A DNA stretch of 64,000 nucleotides from Methylococcus geothermalis (GCF_012769535.1 NZ_CP046565.1:1874501-1938500), one strand, 5' to 3'; numbered from the stretch's first letter, positions 8,808 to 17,826 are shown. Notes: a model not told the origin generated them from the letters alone. Numbers and translations are program-made.

Positions 8808-10061
8808 ATGAGTGGAGATTTGGCCGACGGGATACGCGGTACGATCGAAGCGATCTATCGCCAGGAATCGCGCCGCGTTTTCGCCACGCTGGTGCGCCTG
8901 CTCGGCGATTTCGATATTGCCGAGGAGGCGCTGCACGACGCCTTTCGGGCGGCGCTGGAACAATGGCCGCGGGATGGCGTCCCGGCCAATCCCAGAGCCT
9001 GGCTGGTCTCCACCGGACGCTTCAAAGCCATCGACGGCATGCGCCGCCGGTCCCGTTTCGAAGCATTGCCGGACGAGGTCGCCGAGCAGCTCGCGGACGA
9101 CCTGGCCGATCCGTCCGGCCTCGATGGCGAGGCAGTTGAGGACGATCGTCTGCGGCTGATCTTCACCTGCTGCCATCCCGCGCTCTCCCCCGACGCGCAG
9201 GTCGCACTGACCCTGCGCGAAGTGTGCGGCCTGACCACCGAAGAGATTGCGCGCGCCTTTCTCACCGCCGCTCCCACGCTCGCCCAGCGCATCGTACGGG
9301 CCAAGGCGAAGATCCGCGATGCCCGCATCCCTTACCAAGTTCCCGCGCGCGAGGACCTTCCGGTCCGCCTGGATGCCGTGCTGCGCGTCGTCTATCTCGT
9401 ATTCAACGAAGGTTATTCGGCGTCGTTCGGCAACGCTCTCATGCGGCACGATCTATCGACCGAAGCAATCCGCCTGGGGCGGCTGCTGATCGAACTATTG
9501 CCTGATCCGGAAGTGCTGGGATTGCTGGCACTGATGCTGCTCCACGAGTCCAGGCGCTCGGCGCGCAGCTCGCCCGAGGGCGAACTGATCCTGCTCGACG
9601 AACAGGACCGCACGCTCTGGAACCGGGACCAAATTGCGGAAGGATTATCCTTGGTAAGCCGGGCCCTGGCATCGCGGTACGTCGGCCCCTACGCGCTGCA
9701 GGCGGCGATCGCCGCGGTGCATGCCGAGGCGCCCAGCGCCAATGCCACCGATTGGGCGCAGATTACCGGCCTTTACGAAGTGCTGCTGCGGGCCGAACCG
9801 TCGCCCGTCGTGGAATTGAACCGCGCCGTGGCGGTCGCCATGCGCGACGGTCCGGCGGCGGGATTGGCCCTGGTCGACGCCATCGTGGTGGAGGGAGTTC
9901 TGGCGGACTACCATCTGGCGCATGCGGCGCGAGCCGACCTGTGCCGGCGGCTCGGGCGCACCGCCGAGGCCCGGGCTGCATACCAGCGTGCCCTCAGCCT
10001 CGTAAAACAGGACGCGGAGCGGCGGTTTCTGGAGCGGAGATTGCGGGAATTGCCGGATTGA
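8808..10061 (+). CDS. ECF-type RNA polymerase sigma factor, ECF42-like
   Basis: A 417-residue sigma-70-family protein, much longer than a usual ECF factor (about 180-200). Region 2 lies at about residues 10-80 (YRQESRRVFATLVRLLGDFDIAEEALHDAF) and region 4 at about 115-170 (LTLREVCGLTTEEIARAFLTAAPTLAQRIVRAKAKI). A long C-terminal helical extension follows (DUF6596/TPR-like: VVELNRAVAVAMRDGPAAGLALVD). This architecture and the downstream DGPF (YCII) gene match the ECF42 group, which lacks a classical anti-sigma factor and relies on its C-terminal extension. The ATG at 8808 is preferred over GTG at 8805. The GyrI-like gene follows 13 bases downstream. Confidence 0.88.
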   Translation: MSGDLADGIRGTIEAIYRQESRRVFATLVRLLGDFDIAEEALHDAFRAALEQWPRDGVPANPRAWLVSTGRFKAIDGMRRRSRFEALPDEVAEQLADDLADPSGLDGEAVEDDRLRLIFTCCHPALSPDAQVALTLREVCGLTTEEIARAFLTAAPTLAQRIVRAKAKIRDARIPYQVPAREDLPVRLDAVLRVVYLVFNEGYSASFGNALMRHDLSTEAIRLGRLLIELLPDPEVLGLLALMLLHESRRSARSSPEGELILLDEQDRTLWNRDQIAEGLSLVSRALASRYVGPYALQAAIAAVHAEAPSANATDWAQITGLYEVLLRAEPSPVVELNRAVAVAMRDGPAAGLALVDAIVVEGVLADYHLAHAARADLCRRLGRTAEARAAYQRALSLVKQDAERRFLERRLRELPD

Positions 10062-10074
10062 AGAGGGAGAAGTC

Positions 10075-10683
10075 ATGGAGAAAATCGATTTCAAGAAGCA
10101 ACTGAAGTCGTTGTATCAGGCCTCGGCCGACGGGCCCGTCCAACTCGATGTGCCCGCATTGAATTTCCTCATGGTGGACGGCGAAGGGGACCCGAATACT
10201 TCCCCGAGCTATGCGGAGGCGGTCGAAGCCCTGTTCATGGCGGCCTATGCCGTCAAGTTCATGATCAAGAATGGGCCATTGGCGATCGATTACGCCGTCA
10301 TGCCGTTGGAAGGACTATGGTGGGCCGATGATCCGTCGGTGTTTGCGACGAAGGACAAGGCCCGTTGGAAATGGACGATGATGATCCTGCAGCCGCCGTT
10401 CGTCGGCCGGGAGACCGTCGACAACGCTGTCGCCGAAGTTGCGAGGAAAAAGAATCCGCCGGGGATTTCCAGGCTGCGCTTCGAGTCACTGGAGGAAGGC
10501 CGTTGCGCGCAAATCCTGCACGTCGGCCCATTCTCGGCAGAAGGTCCGACCATCGAGAAACTGCACCGGTTCATCGACGCCAACGGCGAAAAAACCGGAA
10601 AACACCACGAAATTTATCTGAGCGATATCCGGAGGGCGGAGCCGGCGAAGTGGAGAACCATCATCAGGTATTCAATGCGGTGA
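10075..10683 (+). CDS. GyrI-like small-molecule-binding domain protein
   Basis: A 202-residue protein resembling the stand-alone GyrI-like/SRPBCC-style ligand-binding family found next to regulators (LNFLMVDGEGDPN near residue 27; AVMPLEGLWW; GRCAQILHVGPFSAEGPTIEKLHRF; HHEIYLSDIRRAEPAKWRTIIRY at the end). These proteins bind amphipathic compounds and sometimes hydrolyse them. A good ribosome site (GAGGGAGAAG) precedes the ATG, 13 bases after the sigma factor stop, so it is almost certainly in the sigma-factor operon. Confidence 0.8.
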   Translation: MEKIDFKKQLKSLYQASADGPVQLDVPALNFLMVDGEGDPNTSPSYAEAVEALFMAAYAVKFMIKNGPLAIDYAVMPLEGLWWADDPSVFATKDKARWKWTMMILQPPFVGRETVDNAVAEVARKKNPPGISRLRFESLEEGRCAQILHVGPFSAEGPTIEKLHRFIDANGEKTGKHHEIYLSDIRRAEPAKWRTIIRYSMR

Positions 10684-10780
10684 AACACTGAGTCGAATTC
10701 CAACCTGTCCAAACGACTAGGAAGTGACGGGAACCCAGCCCGGGAGGCTGGCCCGCAAACTGATCGTCAAGGAGAAAAAT

Positions 10781-11173
10781 ATGAAATATATCTGTTTCGG
10801 ATATCTGGACGTCGAGAGCTGGATGAAAAAATCGAATAGCGAGCAAAACGCCATGATCGACAAGTGCTTCGCTTACGACGAGGTGCTTAGGAAAAACGGC
10901 CATTGGGCTGGCGGGGAAGGGCTCAAAGGTCCAGACGCCGCCACGACGCTGCGTTACCGGAACGGCAAAGTCTCCATCACCGACGGGCCTTACGCCGAGA
11001 CAAAGGAGCTTCTAGGCGGGCTGTTGATTCTGGAAGCTGAAGACTTGAATCAGGCCATCCAGTTGATATCGAATCATCCCGGCCTCCATATGGGGTCCTG
11101 GGAAATCCGGCCAGCCGAGGATTTGTCGGCCATGATCGCGGAAAGCGAGAAGCGCCGCGCCGCTGCAAAATAA
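10781..11173 (+). CDS. YCII-related DGPF-domain protein
   Basis: A 130-residue YCII-fold protein with the DGPF signature in the form DGPYAETKELLGG (about residues 68-80), flanked by MKYICFGYLD at the N-terminus and a C-terminal GSWEIRPAEDL segment. DGPF proteins are the characteristic partner and frequent target of ECF42 sigma factors; their biochemical role is unknown. The ATG at 10781 has AAGGAG seven bases upstream. It lies 97 bases after the GyrI-like gene, leaving room for its own promoter, possibly one read by the sigma factor. Confidence 0.87.
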   Translation: MKYICFGYLDVESWMKKSNSEQNAMIDKCFAYDEVLRKNGHWAGGEGLKGPDAATTLRYRNGKVSITDGPYAETKELLGGLLILEAEDLNQAIQLISNHPGLHMGSWEIRPAEDLSAMIAESEKRRAAAK

Positions 11174-11275
11174 TAGCCGCTACACACACAACGTCGGAGA
11201 AAATCGACCGGTACTTGAGAGAAGGAGGTTGAGACCACGTCCAAGTCGCCGGACAAGGTCATGGCTTCGCCGTTT

Positions 11276-13006
11276 TCACAGCCGGTCCATGGCGAGGGAG
11301 CCCTGATTGCCTGCCCGGGCGTTCTCCAGGATGCGCTGCGTTTCCTCTGCCGAGCCTATATCCCCGCTTTTTCGCTGCACTTCCGCGAGGGCCCAAAGTG
11401 CCCAGGCATCGTTTGGAACCTGTTCGAGCGAGGCGCACAGTTCCCGCTCGGCGCCCGCGAGGTCTCCCCCCAGGAATTTCAAGGCGCCCAGCGAGCGGCG
11501 TACCGGGTAATACCAGTAAGGAGGCTCCGGCAGTCTCTCCTGCTGCGCCGCCGCCCGCTCGAAGGCGGCAATGGCTTGCGCGGATTCGCCCCGTGCCTGG
11601 GCGATGCGGGCGCGGAGGACTTCACCGGCGATGCGGACCAGATCCGGCGCAGGCACTCCGGCGGCGGACAGCGCTGAAAAGTCCGCCTTTGTTTCCAGCC
11701 GCGACAAAGCGTCTAGTTCCGCCTGGGCCTCCCGAACGGCCGCCTGGCGAGCCGCCGCTACTCCCCGGGCATAGCGCCACATGGCCTGGACGTAAGGAAA
11801 CTCCGAACCGGGGTCGGCCAGCTTCAATACAGCCTCCGGCCTACCGTACTGGGCCTGGGCGAAATACGGCGCCGCCTTGATGGGCTGCGCCCAGGGGACG
11901 GTCCGCGCGGTCTCGTTGGAGATGACCGCGGCGAGCTTGGCAGCCGCATCCAGCGCCGTTTCGCCGTCGCCGGCCATTTGCGCCGAGACCATCAGGAAAT
12001 GCACGTTGTGGGGATAATGGGCGAGCGTGTAGATGCCTTTGGCGCCGGTCTCCTTCAGATACGCCTCGTCCGCGGCGATAGCGGCGCGATTGGCTTCCAA
12101 CGCGTCGCGGTAGCGGCCCCGGCGGTAATACAGGTGGCCGGGCATGTGGACCATGTGACCGGCGCCGGGCATCAACCGCGCAAGCCGGTCCGCATGGGCT
12201 TCGGCCCGTTCGGGCCGGTCGGAGCCTTCCACCATGTGGATGTAGTAATGGATCGCGCCGGGATGGTCGGGATTCCGCGCCAGCACCCGTTCCAATACCT
12301 GTAGGATTTCCACCGTGCGACCCTTCGGTGTGTGTCCGTTTTCTTCCCAATAGTCCCAGGGCGAAAGGTCCATGAGGCTTTCCGCGTAAAGCACGGCGAT
12401 CTCGTCATCCTTTGGATAGCGCCGGTAAAGCCCGCCCATGGCTTCGGCATAGGCCTGGTCGTGGAGCTTGCGCTCGCCCCCTGTGGCTCCGCCATAGCGC
12501 TTGGCGAGCGCCTCGATCAAAGCCCGTTCCTTGTGATTCCCTCGCTTGGCGAGCGTCTTGGCCTGCTCGATCGATGACTTGGCCGGGGCGATGGCGGCGG
12601 GTTCCATGGGGGCATTGATGTTGGGGCCGAGTACCAAGGCTTCGCCCCAGAAGCAAATCGCGCAGCTTGGATCGAGCTTCTGCGCCCTGCGGAAGGCGCG
12701 CAAGGCTTCAGCATGATTGAACGCGTAGGAAAGGCGCAGGCCCTGATCGAAGTAGCGCTGGGCAAGCCTGTCATGGGTCTTTATCTTGTAGCTCAGCGTA
12801 CCGAGGTTGCTCCAAAGGGGCGGTTCGGTGTTGGCATAGTCAGAAGCCGCCACGGCTGCCGCCGGAAGGTGCCCGGCCTCTCCGTGACCATGGGTATGAC
12901 CGGGATGGCCTTCGGCAAGCACATTGACGCTGGCTGCCAGCAACGCGGCGAGTAGCGGTACGTTTCTCCTGAGGAAGATGAGGGTGAGTGACCCGTTGCA
13001 GTTCAT
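11276..13006 (-). CDS. Exported tetratricopeptide-repeat protein with His-rich N-terminus
   Basis: A 576-residue protein. A signal peptide occupies about residues 1-32 (FLRRNVPLLAALLAASVNVLAEG) and is followed at once by HPGHTHGHGEAGH, a His-rich stretch that could bind metal. The body is built from TPR-like helical pairs (YFDQGLRLSYAFNHAEALRAFRRAQKLDPSCAICFWGEA), with HYYIHMVEGSDRPERAE and MVHMPGHLYYRRGRY in the middle. It resembles widespread uncharacterised secreted TPR proteins of proteobacteria. No enzymatic motif is recognised. Convergent with the DGPF gene; monocistronic as far as visible. Confidence 0.78.
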   Translation of the reverse strand: MNCNGSLTLIFLRRNVPLLAALLAASVNVLAEGHPGHTHGHGEAGHLPAAAVAASDYANTEPPLWSNLGTLSYKIKTHDRLAQRYFDQGLRLSYAFNHAEALRAFRRAQKLDPSCAICFWGEALVLGPNINAPMEPAAIAPAKSSIEQAKTLAKRGNHKERALIEALAKRYGGATGGERKLHDQAYAEAMGGLYRRYPKDDEIAVLYAESLMDLSPWDYWEENGHTPKGRTVEILQVLERVLARNPDHPGAIHYYIHMVEGSDRPERAEAHADRLARLMPGAGHMVHMPGHLYYRRGRYRDALEANRAAIAADEAYLKETGAKGIYTLAHYPHNVHFLMVSAQMAGDGETALDAAAKLAAVISNETARTVPWAQPIKAAPYFAQAQYGRPEAVLKLADPGSEFPYVQAMWRYARGVAAARQAAVREAQAELDALSRLETKADFSALSAAGVPAPDLVRIAGEVLRARIAQARGESAQAIAAFERAAAQQERLPEPPYWYYPVRRSLGALKFLGGDLAGAERELCASLEQVPNDAWALWALAEVQRKSGDIGSAEETQRILENARAGNQGSLAMDRL

Positions 13007-13292
13007 GGATTTATTCTTTCAAAAAAAGCGTGAGGCTTGCGGGGCGTCCGGAGGGGAATGCCCCGCCAATCTTACTCGGTGATGACACAGGATACCGGGC
13101 TAATCTGGATCGCTCCCAGCGAGGGCAGCGGCCCGGCGCCAAGTGAATCTCACGCCTGCCCAATATCGCAAACGCTTCGGCGCGATGTTCAGGGCCTTGC
13201 AGTCGGGGGCCGAAACGTCCGGCTTATCAATAACGTATAGGCGAACGGGGATCCCTCATGGTGCCCCGAAACAACGTCGGCATCATGAGTGC

Positions 13293-14804
13293 CTATTTTT
13301 CCCTTTCTTCCCGTTGCTCTTCGAGCCATTCCTTAAGCCGCTCCTCGATCGCCGAGTCGGTCTGGAAGTCGCGGCCCGGTGCTTTTTGCGCCAGCTTGAG
13401 GTGGAGGATCGCATTGCGGGTCTGGCCGTCGGCGTAATAGGCTTCGGCCAGATAGCGGTGGGATTCGGCTTCGTTGCCGAGCTGGGAATGGGCTTGCGCC
13501 AGCAGCTCGTACACCTCCGGCGTTGCGGGAAAATGGAGCAGGTACTCCTGCAGCCTCTTGCGCGCCTCCGCCGGCTTGCCCGCCCGGACCAGGGTCTGGG
13601 CATAGCTCAGACCGAGTGCACGGTTGCCGGGGAAGCGCTTCAAGGCTTCCTCGTAAGCGGCCAGGGCAGCGGGATAATTCTTGGCCTCGCGCTCGGCATC
13701 GGCGAGCGCATTGTAGAATTGCGACTGCTCGGGGTAGAGGCGGATGAGCTCTTGGAGCATGGCCCTGCCTTGGCCGATCTTGCCCTGGGCGATCAGCGCC
13801 AAGGCCAGGCCGTAGCGGGCCACGTCCTGCTGCTGGCGGGTGCCGACATCGGAAATCGCGGTGAAATAGCTGACGCTTTCCTGAGGGTTGCGGGTCGTCT
13901 GGACGTGCAGCTTGGCCCGGATGATCTGGTAGGTGAACGAGTCCGGATATTGCTTGTAGGCGTATTGTTCGGCGCGTCCCCGCGTATCGGCGATACGGGA
14001 CATGGTCACCGGATGGGTCAGCAGAAATTCCGGGGTGCTGCGTCCGGTGGCGAAGCGGGTCGACTGCTGCATCCGCTCGAAGAAGGTAGGCATGGCGCGG
14101 GGGTCGAAATCCGAGCTGGAGAGGATTTTCATGCCGACACGGTCGGCTTCCGCTTCGTTGTCTCGGGTAAAATTGATCTGAGCCTGCTGGTTGGCTGCCG
14201 ATGCGGCGATGACGGCCGCCTGGCCCAACTGGCTGGAGCCGGTGCCGGCGCCCAGCAGCACCCCGGCCAGCATGGCGGCGGCGGTCGGCAGGGACAGCCG
14301 GCCGGCGGCTTGGAATGCGTCATACAGATGGCGCTGGGTGATGTGTGCGATTTCGTGCCCGAGCACCGAAGCCAGTTCGCTTTCGCTTTCCGTGGTGAGG
14401 ACCAGTCCCGAATTGACGCCGATGTAGCCGCCGGGGCCGGCAAAGGCGTTGATCACCGGCTGGTTGACGACGAAGAAATGGAAGGCCTGTCCGGGCATAT
14501 CGCTGTGTTCCACCAGTTTCCGGCCGAGCGCCTGGATGTAATCGGTGACTTCCGGGTCTTCGTTGATCTGTAACTGGTTGTGCAGGTTCCGGTAAAAGGC
14601 TTCGCCCAGCGCCTTCTCCTGCTGGGGTGTGAACAGCGTGCCGGTGGAGTCGCCCATGTCCGGCAATTCGAGGTTGAGCGGTTCGCCCGCGGTGGCGGGG
14701 ACCGAAACGACCAAGAGCGCCGATAGTGCGGCGGTCCCCAGGCAGGCTGGCATGGATGCGAATCGGCGGGTGCGGGGAAAAGTCATGAATGGGGTCGGAT
14801 ACAT
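13293..14804 (-). CDS. bepA: BepA/YfgC-type M48 metalloprotease with C-terminal TPR domain
   Basis: About 503 residues. A signal peptide ends at PATAG (about residue 40). The M48 peptidase domain shows HEIAH at residues 150-154 (zinc ligands and catalytic Glu) and DNEAEADRVGM supplying the third ligand. The C-terminal 200 residues are TPR repeats (LAAYEEALKRFPGNRALGLSYAQTL). This is the architecture of E. coli BepA, a periplasmic protease/chaperone that assists or degrades outer-membrane proteins such as LptD. ATG at 14804 and ATG at 14786 are both plausible starts; neither has a strong ribosome site. It is divergent from the dsrE gene, with only 45 bases between starts. Confidence 0.88.
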   Translation of the reverse strand: MYPTPFMTFPRTRRFASMPACLGTAALSALLVVSVPATAGEPLNLELPDMGDSTGTLFTPQQEKALGEAFYRNLHNQLQINEDPEVTDYIQALGRKLVEHSDMPGQAFHFFVVNQPVINAFAGPGGYIGVNSGLVLTTESESELASVLGHEIAHITQRHLYDAFQAAGRLSLPTAAAMLAGVLLGAGTGSSQLGQAAVIAASAANQQAQINFTRDNEAEADRVGMKILSSSDFDPRAMPTFFERMQQSTRFATGRSTPEFLLTHPVTMSRIADTRGRAEQYAYKQYPDSFTYQIIRAKLHVQTTRNPQESVSYFTAISDVGTRQQQDVARYGLALALIAQGKIGQGRAMLQELIRLYPEQSQFYNALADAEREAKNYPAALAAYEEALKRFPGNRALGLSYAQTLVRAGKPAEARKRLQEYLLHFPATPEVYELLAQAHSQLGNEAESHRYLAEAYYADGQTRNAILHLKLAQKAPGRDFQTDSAIEERLKEWLEEQREEREK

Positions 14805-14849
14805 GGGGCGGAAAACGGCTTGGAGCGGTTCGCGGCGGAGTCGGTGATC

Positions 14850-15221
14850 ATGAAATTCGTCATACAGATCAATGCGAGCCCTCGCGAGGCTCAGGCGGCG
14901 AACACCGCGTATCAGTTTATCAAAGCCGCGCTGGCGAACGGACACGCTATCCTGCTGGTGTTCTTTTACTATGACGGCGTCTGCAACGCACAAGTTTCAT
15001 CGTTTGCCGGCGAAGACGATCCCGCCGCCCGCTGGAGTTCCCTGGCGCGGGAGCACGGACTGGATCTGGTCCTGTGTGTCTCCGCGGCCCAGCGCCGGGG
15101 CCTGGTCTCGACGGAGGGCCGCGACGAAGGCTATCTCGCACCGGGTTTCCGCGTCGGCGGCCTCGGCCAGTGGGTGGATGCCTGCTTGAAAGCCGAGCGG
15201 GCGCTCACCTTCGCCGCATGA
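14850..15221 (+). CDS. dsrE: DsrE/TusD sulfurtransferase subunit
   Basis: A 123-residue DsrE-fold protein starting MKFVIQINASP, with the conserved persulfide-forming Cys at residue 76 (LVLCVSAAQRRGL), equivalent to DsrE Cys78. It forms an alpha2-beta2-gamma2 hexamer with the next two gene products and relays sulfur to DsrC/TusE. It opens a four-gene operon in which all genes overlap. The choice between DsrEFH (sulfur oxidation) and TusDCB (tRNA 2-thiolation) is addressed by the Cys residues of the downstream genes, which favour the Dsr type. Confidence 0.88.
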   Translation: MKFVIQINASPREAQAANTAYQFIKAALANGHAILLVFFYYDGVCNAQVSSFAGEDDPAARWSSLAREHGLDLVLCVSAAQRRGLVSTEGRDEGYLAPGFRVGGLGQWVDACLKAERALTFAA

Positions 15222-15586
15222 ACCGGTCGAAGAGTTTCGTCTTCGTGGTGCGGCAGCCGCCTTTCTGCGGCGCCCGCAATGTCGAAATGCTGGACCAGAT
15301 ACTTGCGGCTACCGCGTTCGACCACCCGATCGACGTCTTGTTCCTTGACGACGGTGTGCTGCAGCTGCTTTCCGGCCAGCGCGCCGAATGCGCGGGGCTT
15401 CGCCCATTGGCGCCGGTGCTGCAGACCCTGGAGTTTTATGATGTCCGCGAAGTCGCGGCGGAAAGCGAGTCGCTCGCCGAGCGAGCGCTGTCCGCGGATC
15501 GGTTGGCCGTTCCGGTGCGGTTGCTGGCGCGGCGCGATGTTCCGGCCTGGATCGCCGGCCATGACCTCGCGGTGGGCTGCGGATGA
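15218..15586 (+). CDS. dsrF: DsrF/TusC sulfurtransferase complex subunit
   Basis: A 122-residue DsrF/TusC homologue (MNRSKSFVFVVRQPPF; ATAFDHPIDVLFLDDGVLQLL). This subunit lacks a catalytic Cys and is structural in the DsrEFH/TusBCD hexamer. The ATG at 15218 overlaps the dsrE stop (ATGA), so translation is coupled and subunit stoichiometry likely balanced. The frame is open further upstream, but only this start gives the family N-terminus. Confidence 0.87.
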   Translation: MNRSKSFVFVVRQPPFCGARNVEMLDQILAATAFDHPIDVLFLDDGVLQLLSGQRAECAGLRPLAPVLQTLEFYDVREVAAESESLAERALSADRLAVPVRLLARRDVPAWIAGHDLAVGCG

Positions 15587-15891
15587 GCGTGCTGCATCTG
15601 GTCAACGCGTCCCCTTTCGAGAGCGCCGCGCTCAGCCGGTGTCTGGCCCGGGCGGGCGAGGGCGACGCCGTGCTCTTGCTGGAAAACGGCGTCTACGGCG
15701 CTCTGGCCGGCTGCCGATTCTCGGATGAGGTCGCGGCGGCGGCGACGCGGCTGGATATCCGCGTGCTGGCGCCGGATCTCGACGCCCGCGGCCTTTGCGC
15801 ATCGAATCTGCTGCAATCGCTCGACCGGGTGGGCTATGACGGTTTTGTCGAACTCGCCGTGCGGCATGAGCTTTCGCTGACATGGACATGA
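15583..15891 (+). CDS. dsrH: DsrH/TusB sulfurtransferase complex subunit with conserved Cys20
   Basis: A 102-residue DsrH/TusB protein (MSVLHLVNASPFES; GDAVLLLENGVYGAL). Residue 20 is Cys, a position conserved in DsrH of sulfur oxidisers and, from memory, absent in E. coli TusB. Its presence suggests the DsrEFH form, which has two redox-active Cys sites. The ATG overlaps the dsrF stop (ATGA); the downstream dsrC start overlaps its 3' end by 10 bases. Confidence 0.87.
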   Translation: MSVLHLVNASPFESAALSRCLARAGEGDAVLLLENGVYGALAGCRFSDEVAAAATRLDIRVLAPDLDARGLCASNLLQSLDRVGYDGFVELAVRHELSLTWT

Positions 15892-16205
15892 ATCCACCCT
15901 TGCAGCTGGACCGCGACGGTTTCCTGCTGGACCCGCAGTGCTGGGACGAGCGCACGGCGGAACGCCTCGCCGAAACCATCGGCATCCGATTGACCGAGGC
16001 GCACTGGGAGATCGTCCGCTTTATCCGCGACTACCATCGTCGCTTCGATCATCTGCCGAACGCCCGCCTGTTCGTCAAGGCGATCCGGAAAACGCTGGGG
16101 GAAGCCAAAGGCAACAACCGTTATCTGCACGGCCTGTTTCCCGGCGGGCCGCTCAAACACGCCTGCCTGATCGCCGGCCTGCCCAAACCGCCGGGCTGCC
16201 TGTAG
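15882..16205 (+). CDS. dsrC: DsrC-type sulfur carrier with both C-terminal cysteines
   Basis: A 107-residue DsrC/TusE-family sulfur carrier. The C-terminal arm reads KHACLIAGLPKPPGCL: Cys95 and the penultimate Cys106 are both present, 11 residues apart as in true DsrC, which forms a trisulfide or intramolecular disulfide. E. coli TusE keeps only the penultimate Cys. Other family segments: TEAHWEIVRFIRDYH and KAIRKTLGEAKGNNRYL. No dissimilatory sulfite reductase genes are in this window, so the protein may serve sulfur trafficking, regulation, or a pathway encoded elsewhere. Confidence 0.9.
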   Translation: MDMNPPLQLDRDGFLLDPQCWDERTAERLAETIGIRLTEAHWEIVRFIRDYHRRFDHLPNARLFVKAIRKTLGEAKGNNRYLHGLFPGGPLKHACLIAGLPKPPGCL

Positions 16206-16269
16206 CGCCGGCGGCACGAGGCTGCGGTCTGCTAAAATCCGGCGGTTTTCCACCCATCGGGCGCACGTC

Positions 16270-16842
16270 TTGTATTCCAGGAGCAAACTTTTCTCGTCGC
16301 TGCCGAATTTTCGTCAGGCACATCGGGGTTGCGGCTTTGCCATGCCGCGACCGACGTCGTCCTGGGTATTCGAGAGCGGCTCCCTGACCCGGCGCTTGAA
16401 AGCCGCGTGCGGCGCCGACTTCAATGTTCGGGTGATCCGCCAGGGCTTCGCCCACCCGTTTCCGGACGAGGCCTTACTGCTGAAGCTCAGATCCGGCCGC
16501 CGCGCGCTGGTGCGCGAAGTCGAGCTGAGATCCGGCGAGTGTCCCTTGGTTCTGGCCCGCAGCGTGCTGCCGGTGCAAACCCTGAAGGGTGCCGGCCGCC
16601 GGCTGGCGCACCTGGGCAATCGCCCGCTGGGCGAAATCCTGTTCGCGTCACGGCGTCCGCGGCGTCATGGGTTCGAGGCGGCCCGGGTCGAGACCCGCCA
16701 TTGGCATCCGGAGGTTCGCGCCGGATTGGGGTTGGCCACGCCGGTCTGGGGACGCCGTTCGGTCTATTCGATCGCCGGGAGGCCCTTGCTGGTCGCAGAG
16801 TTTTTCCTTCCCGCAGTGCTTTCCGTCACGGAGTCCGCATGA
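16270..16842 (+). CDS. ubiC: Chorismate lyase
   Basis: Converts chorismate to 4-hydroxybenzoate plus pyruvate, the first step of ubiquinone synthesis. Recognised by [33 protein letters not shown], the stretch [11 protein letters not shown] and the C-terminal [24 protein letters not shown]. The product is 190 residues if translation starts at the TTG at 16270, which gives the same N-terminal extent as E. coli UbiC (165); an ATG at 16342 would shorten it by 24 residues. The stop overlaps the start of ubiA, so the two ubiquinone genes are coupled. Confidence 0.88.
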   Translation: MYSRSKLFSSLPNFRQAHRGCGFAMPRPTSSWVFESGSLTRRLKAACGADFNVRVIRQGFAHPFPDEALLLKLRSGRRALVREVELRSGECPLVLARSVLPVQTLKGAGRRLAHLGNRPLGEILFASRRPRRHGFEAARVETRHWHPEVRAGLGLATPVWGRRSVYSIAGRPLLVAEFFLPAVLSVTESA

Positions 16843-17717
16843 ACGTCACGCCCTCGCTCGAATCGCGCGTCAGCGCCTACTGGCGCCTGATGCGCTTCGA
16901 CAAACCCATCGGCATCTTGTTGCTGCTGTGGCCGGCTTTGTGGGCGTTGTGGATCGCGGGGCAGGGCCGTCCGGATGTCGGCGTGGCGGTGGTGATCGTG
17001 CTCGGCGTGATCCTGATGCGGGCGGCCGGCTGCGTCATCAACGACTACGCCGACCGGGATTTCGACCCGCACGTCGAGCGCACCCGGCTGCGGCCGATCG
17101 CGGCGGGGGAGGTCACGCCGAAGGAGGCGTTGGTCCTGTTTGTAGTCTTATGCCTCACCGCGTTCGGTTTGGTGCTGACGATGAACGGCCTGACCATCGC
17201 CCTGTCGGTGCCCGGCGCGTTCCTGGCCGCCTCGTATCCCTTCACCAAACGCTATACCCATCTGCCCCAGGCCTATCTCGGCCTGGCCTTCGGCTGGGCC
17301 ATTCCCATGGCTTTCGCCGCCCAGACCGGGTCGATTCCGGCCGTGGCCTGGGCGCTGTACGCGGCGACCGTGCTGTGGGCGCTGATCTACGACACCATGT
17401 ACGCCATGGTGGACCGGGAAGACGACCTGAAGATCGGAGTCAAATCGACGGCCATTCTGTTCGGAAAACATGACCGCGAAATCATCGGCGCCTTGCAGAT
17501 CATCATGCTGGCGATCCTGTTCGGCATCGGTCGGTATCTGGGCTTAGGGTGGCCCTACGCGCTGGGCCTGGCTGCCGCGGCGGGATTTTCGGTCTACCAG
17601 CAGGTCCTGATATTCCGGCGGGAGAAACCCAAGTGCTTCCATGCCTTTCTCAATAATCATTGGTTCGGTGCGGCGGTGTTCGCCGGGCTGTTTGCCGATT
17701 ACGCCTGGTCTGACTGA
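16839..17717 (+). CDS. ubiA: 4-hydroxybenzoate polyprenyltransferase
   Basis: A 292-residue integral membrane prenyltransferase that attaches the polyprenyl chain to 4-hydroxybenzoate. The first Asp-rich motif is [16 protein letters not shown] (about residues 67-82) and the second is [17 protein letters not shown]. About eight hydrophobic helices alternate with these, and the length matches the family (about 290). The ATG overlaps the ubiC stop codon. It directly uses the UbiC product, so the pair forms a two-step pathway unit. Confidence 0.93.
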   Translation: MNVTPSLESRVSAYWRLMRFDKPIGILLLLWPALWALWIAGQGRPDVGVAVVIVLGVILMRAAGCVINDYADRDFDPHVERTRLRPIAAGEVTPKEALVLFVVLCLTAFGLVLTMNGLTIALSVPGAFLAASYPFTKRYTHLPQAYLGLAFGWAIPMAFAAQTGSIPAVAWALYAATVLWALIYDTMYAMVDREDDLKIGVKSTAILFGKHDREIIGALQIIMLAILFGIGRYLGLGWPYALGLAAAAGFSVYQQVLIFRREKPKCFHAFLNNHWFGAAVFAGLFADYAWSD

Positions 17718-17731
17718 GCCGTCCGCTATCG

Positions 17732-17777
17732 AAGGCCGTTCGATCTCATTTGCCTCATGCAGCAGGACGGCCTTTTC
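17732..17777 (+). terminator. Possible terminator after ubiA
   Basis: An inverted pair AAGGCCGT (17732-17739) and ACGGCCTT (17767-17774), with the right arm running into a short T tract, lies just after the ubiA stop and before the convergent ypjD gene. The loop is long (27 bases) and the T tract short, so this is a weak call. Confidence 0.3.
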
Positions 17778-17826
17778 AAACTGACGGAACCGCTGCCGCC
17801 AGCGGACATCCTCTGCATTCATCGCT

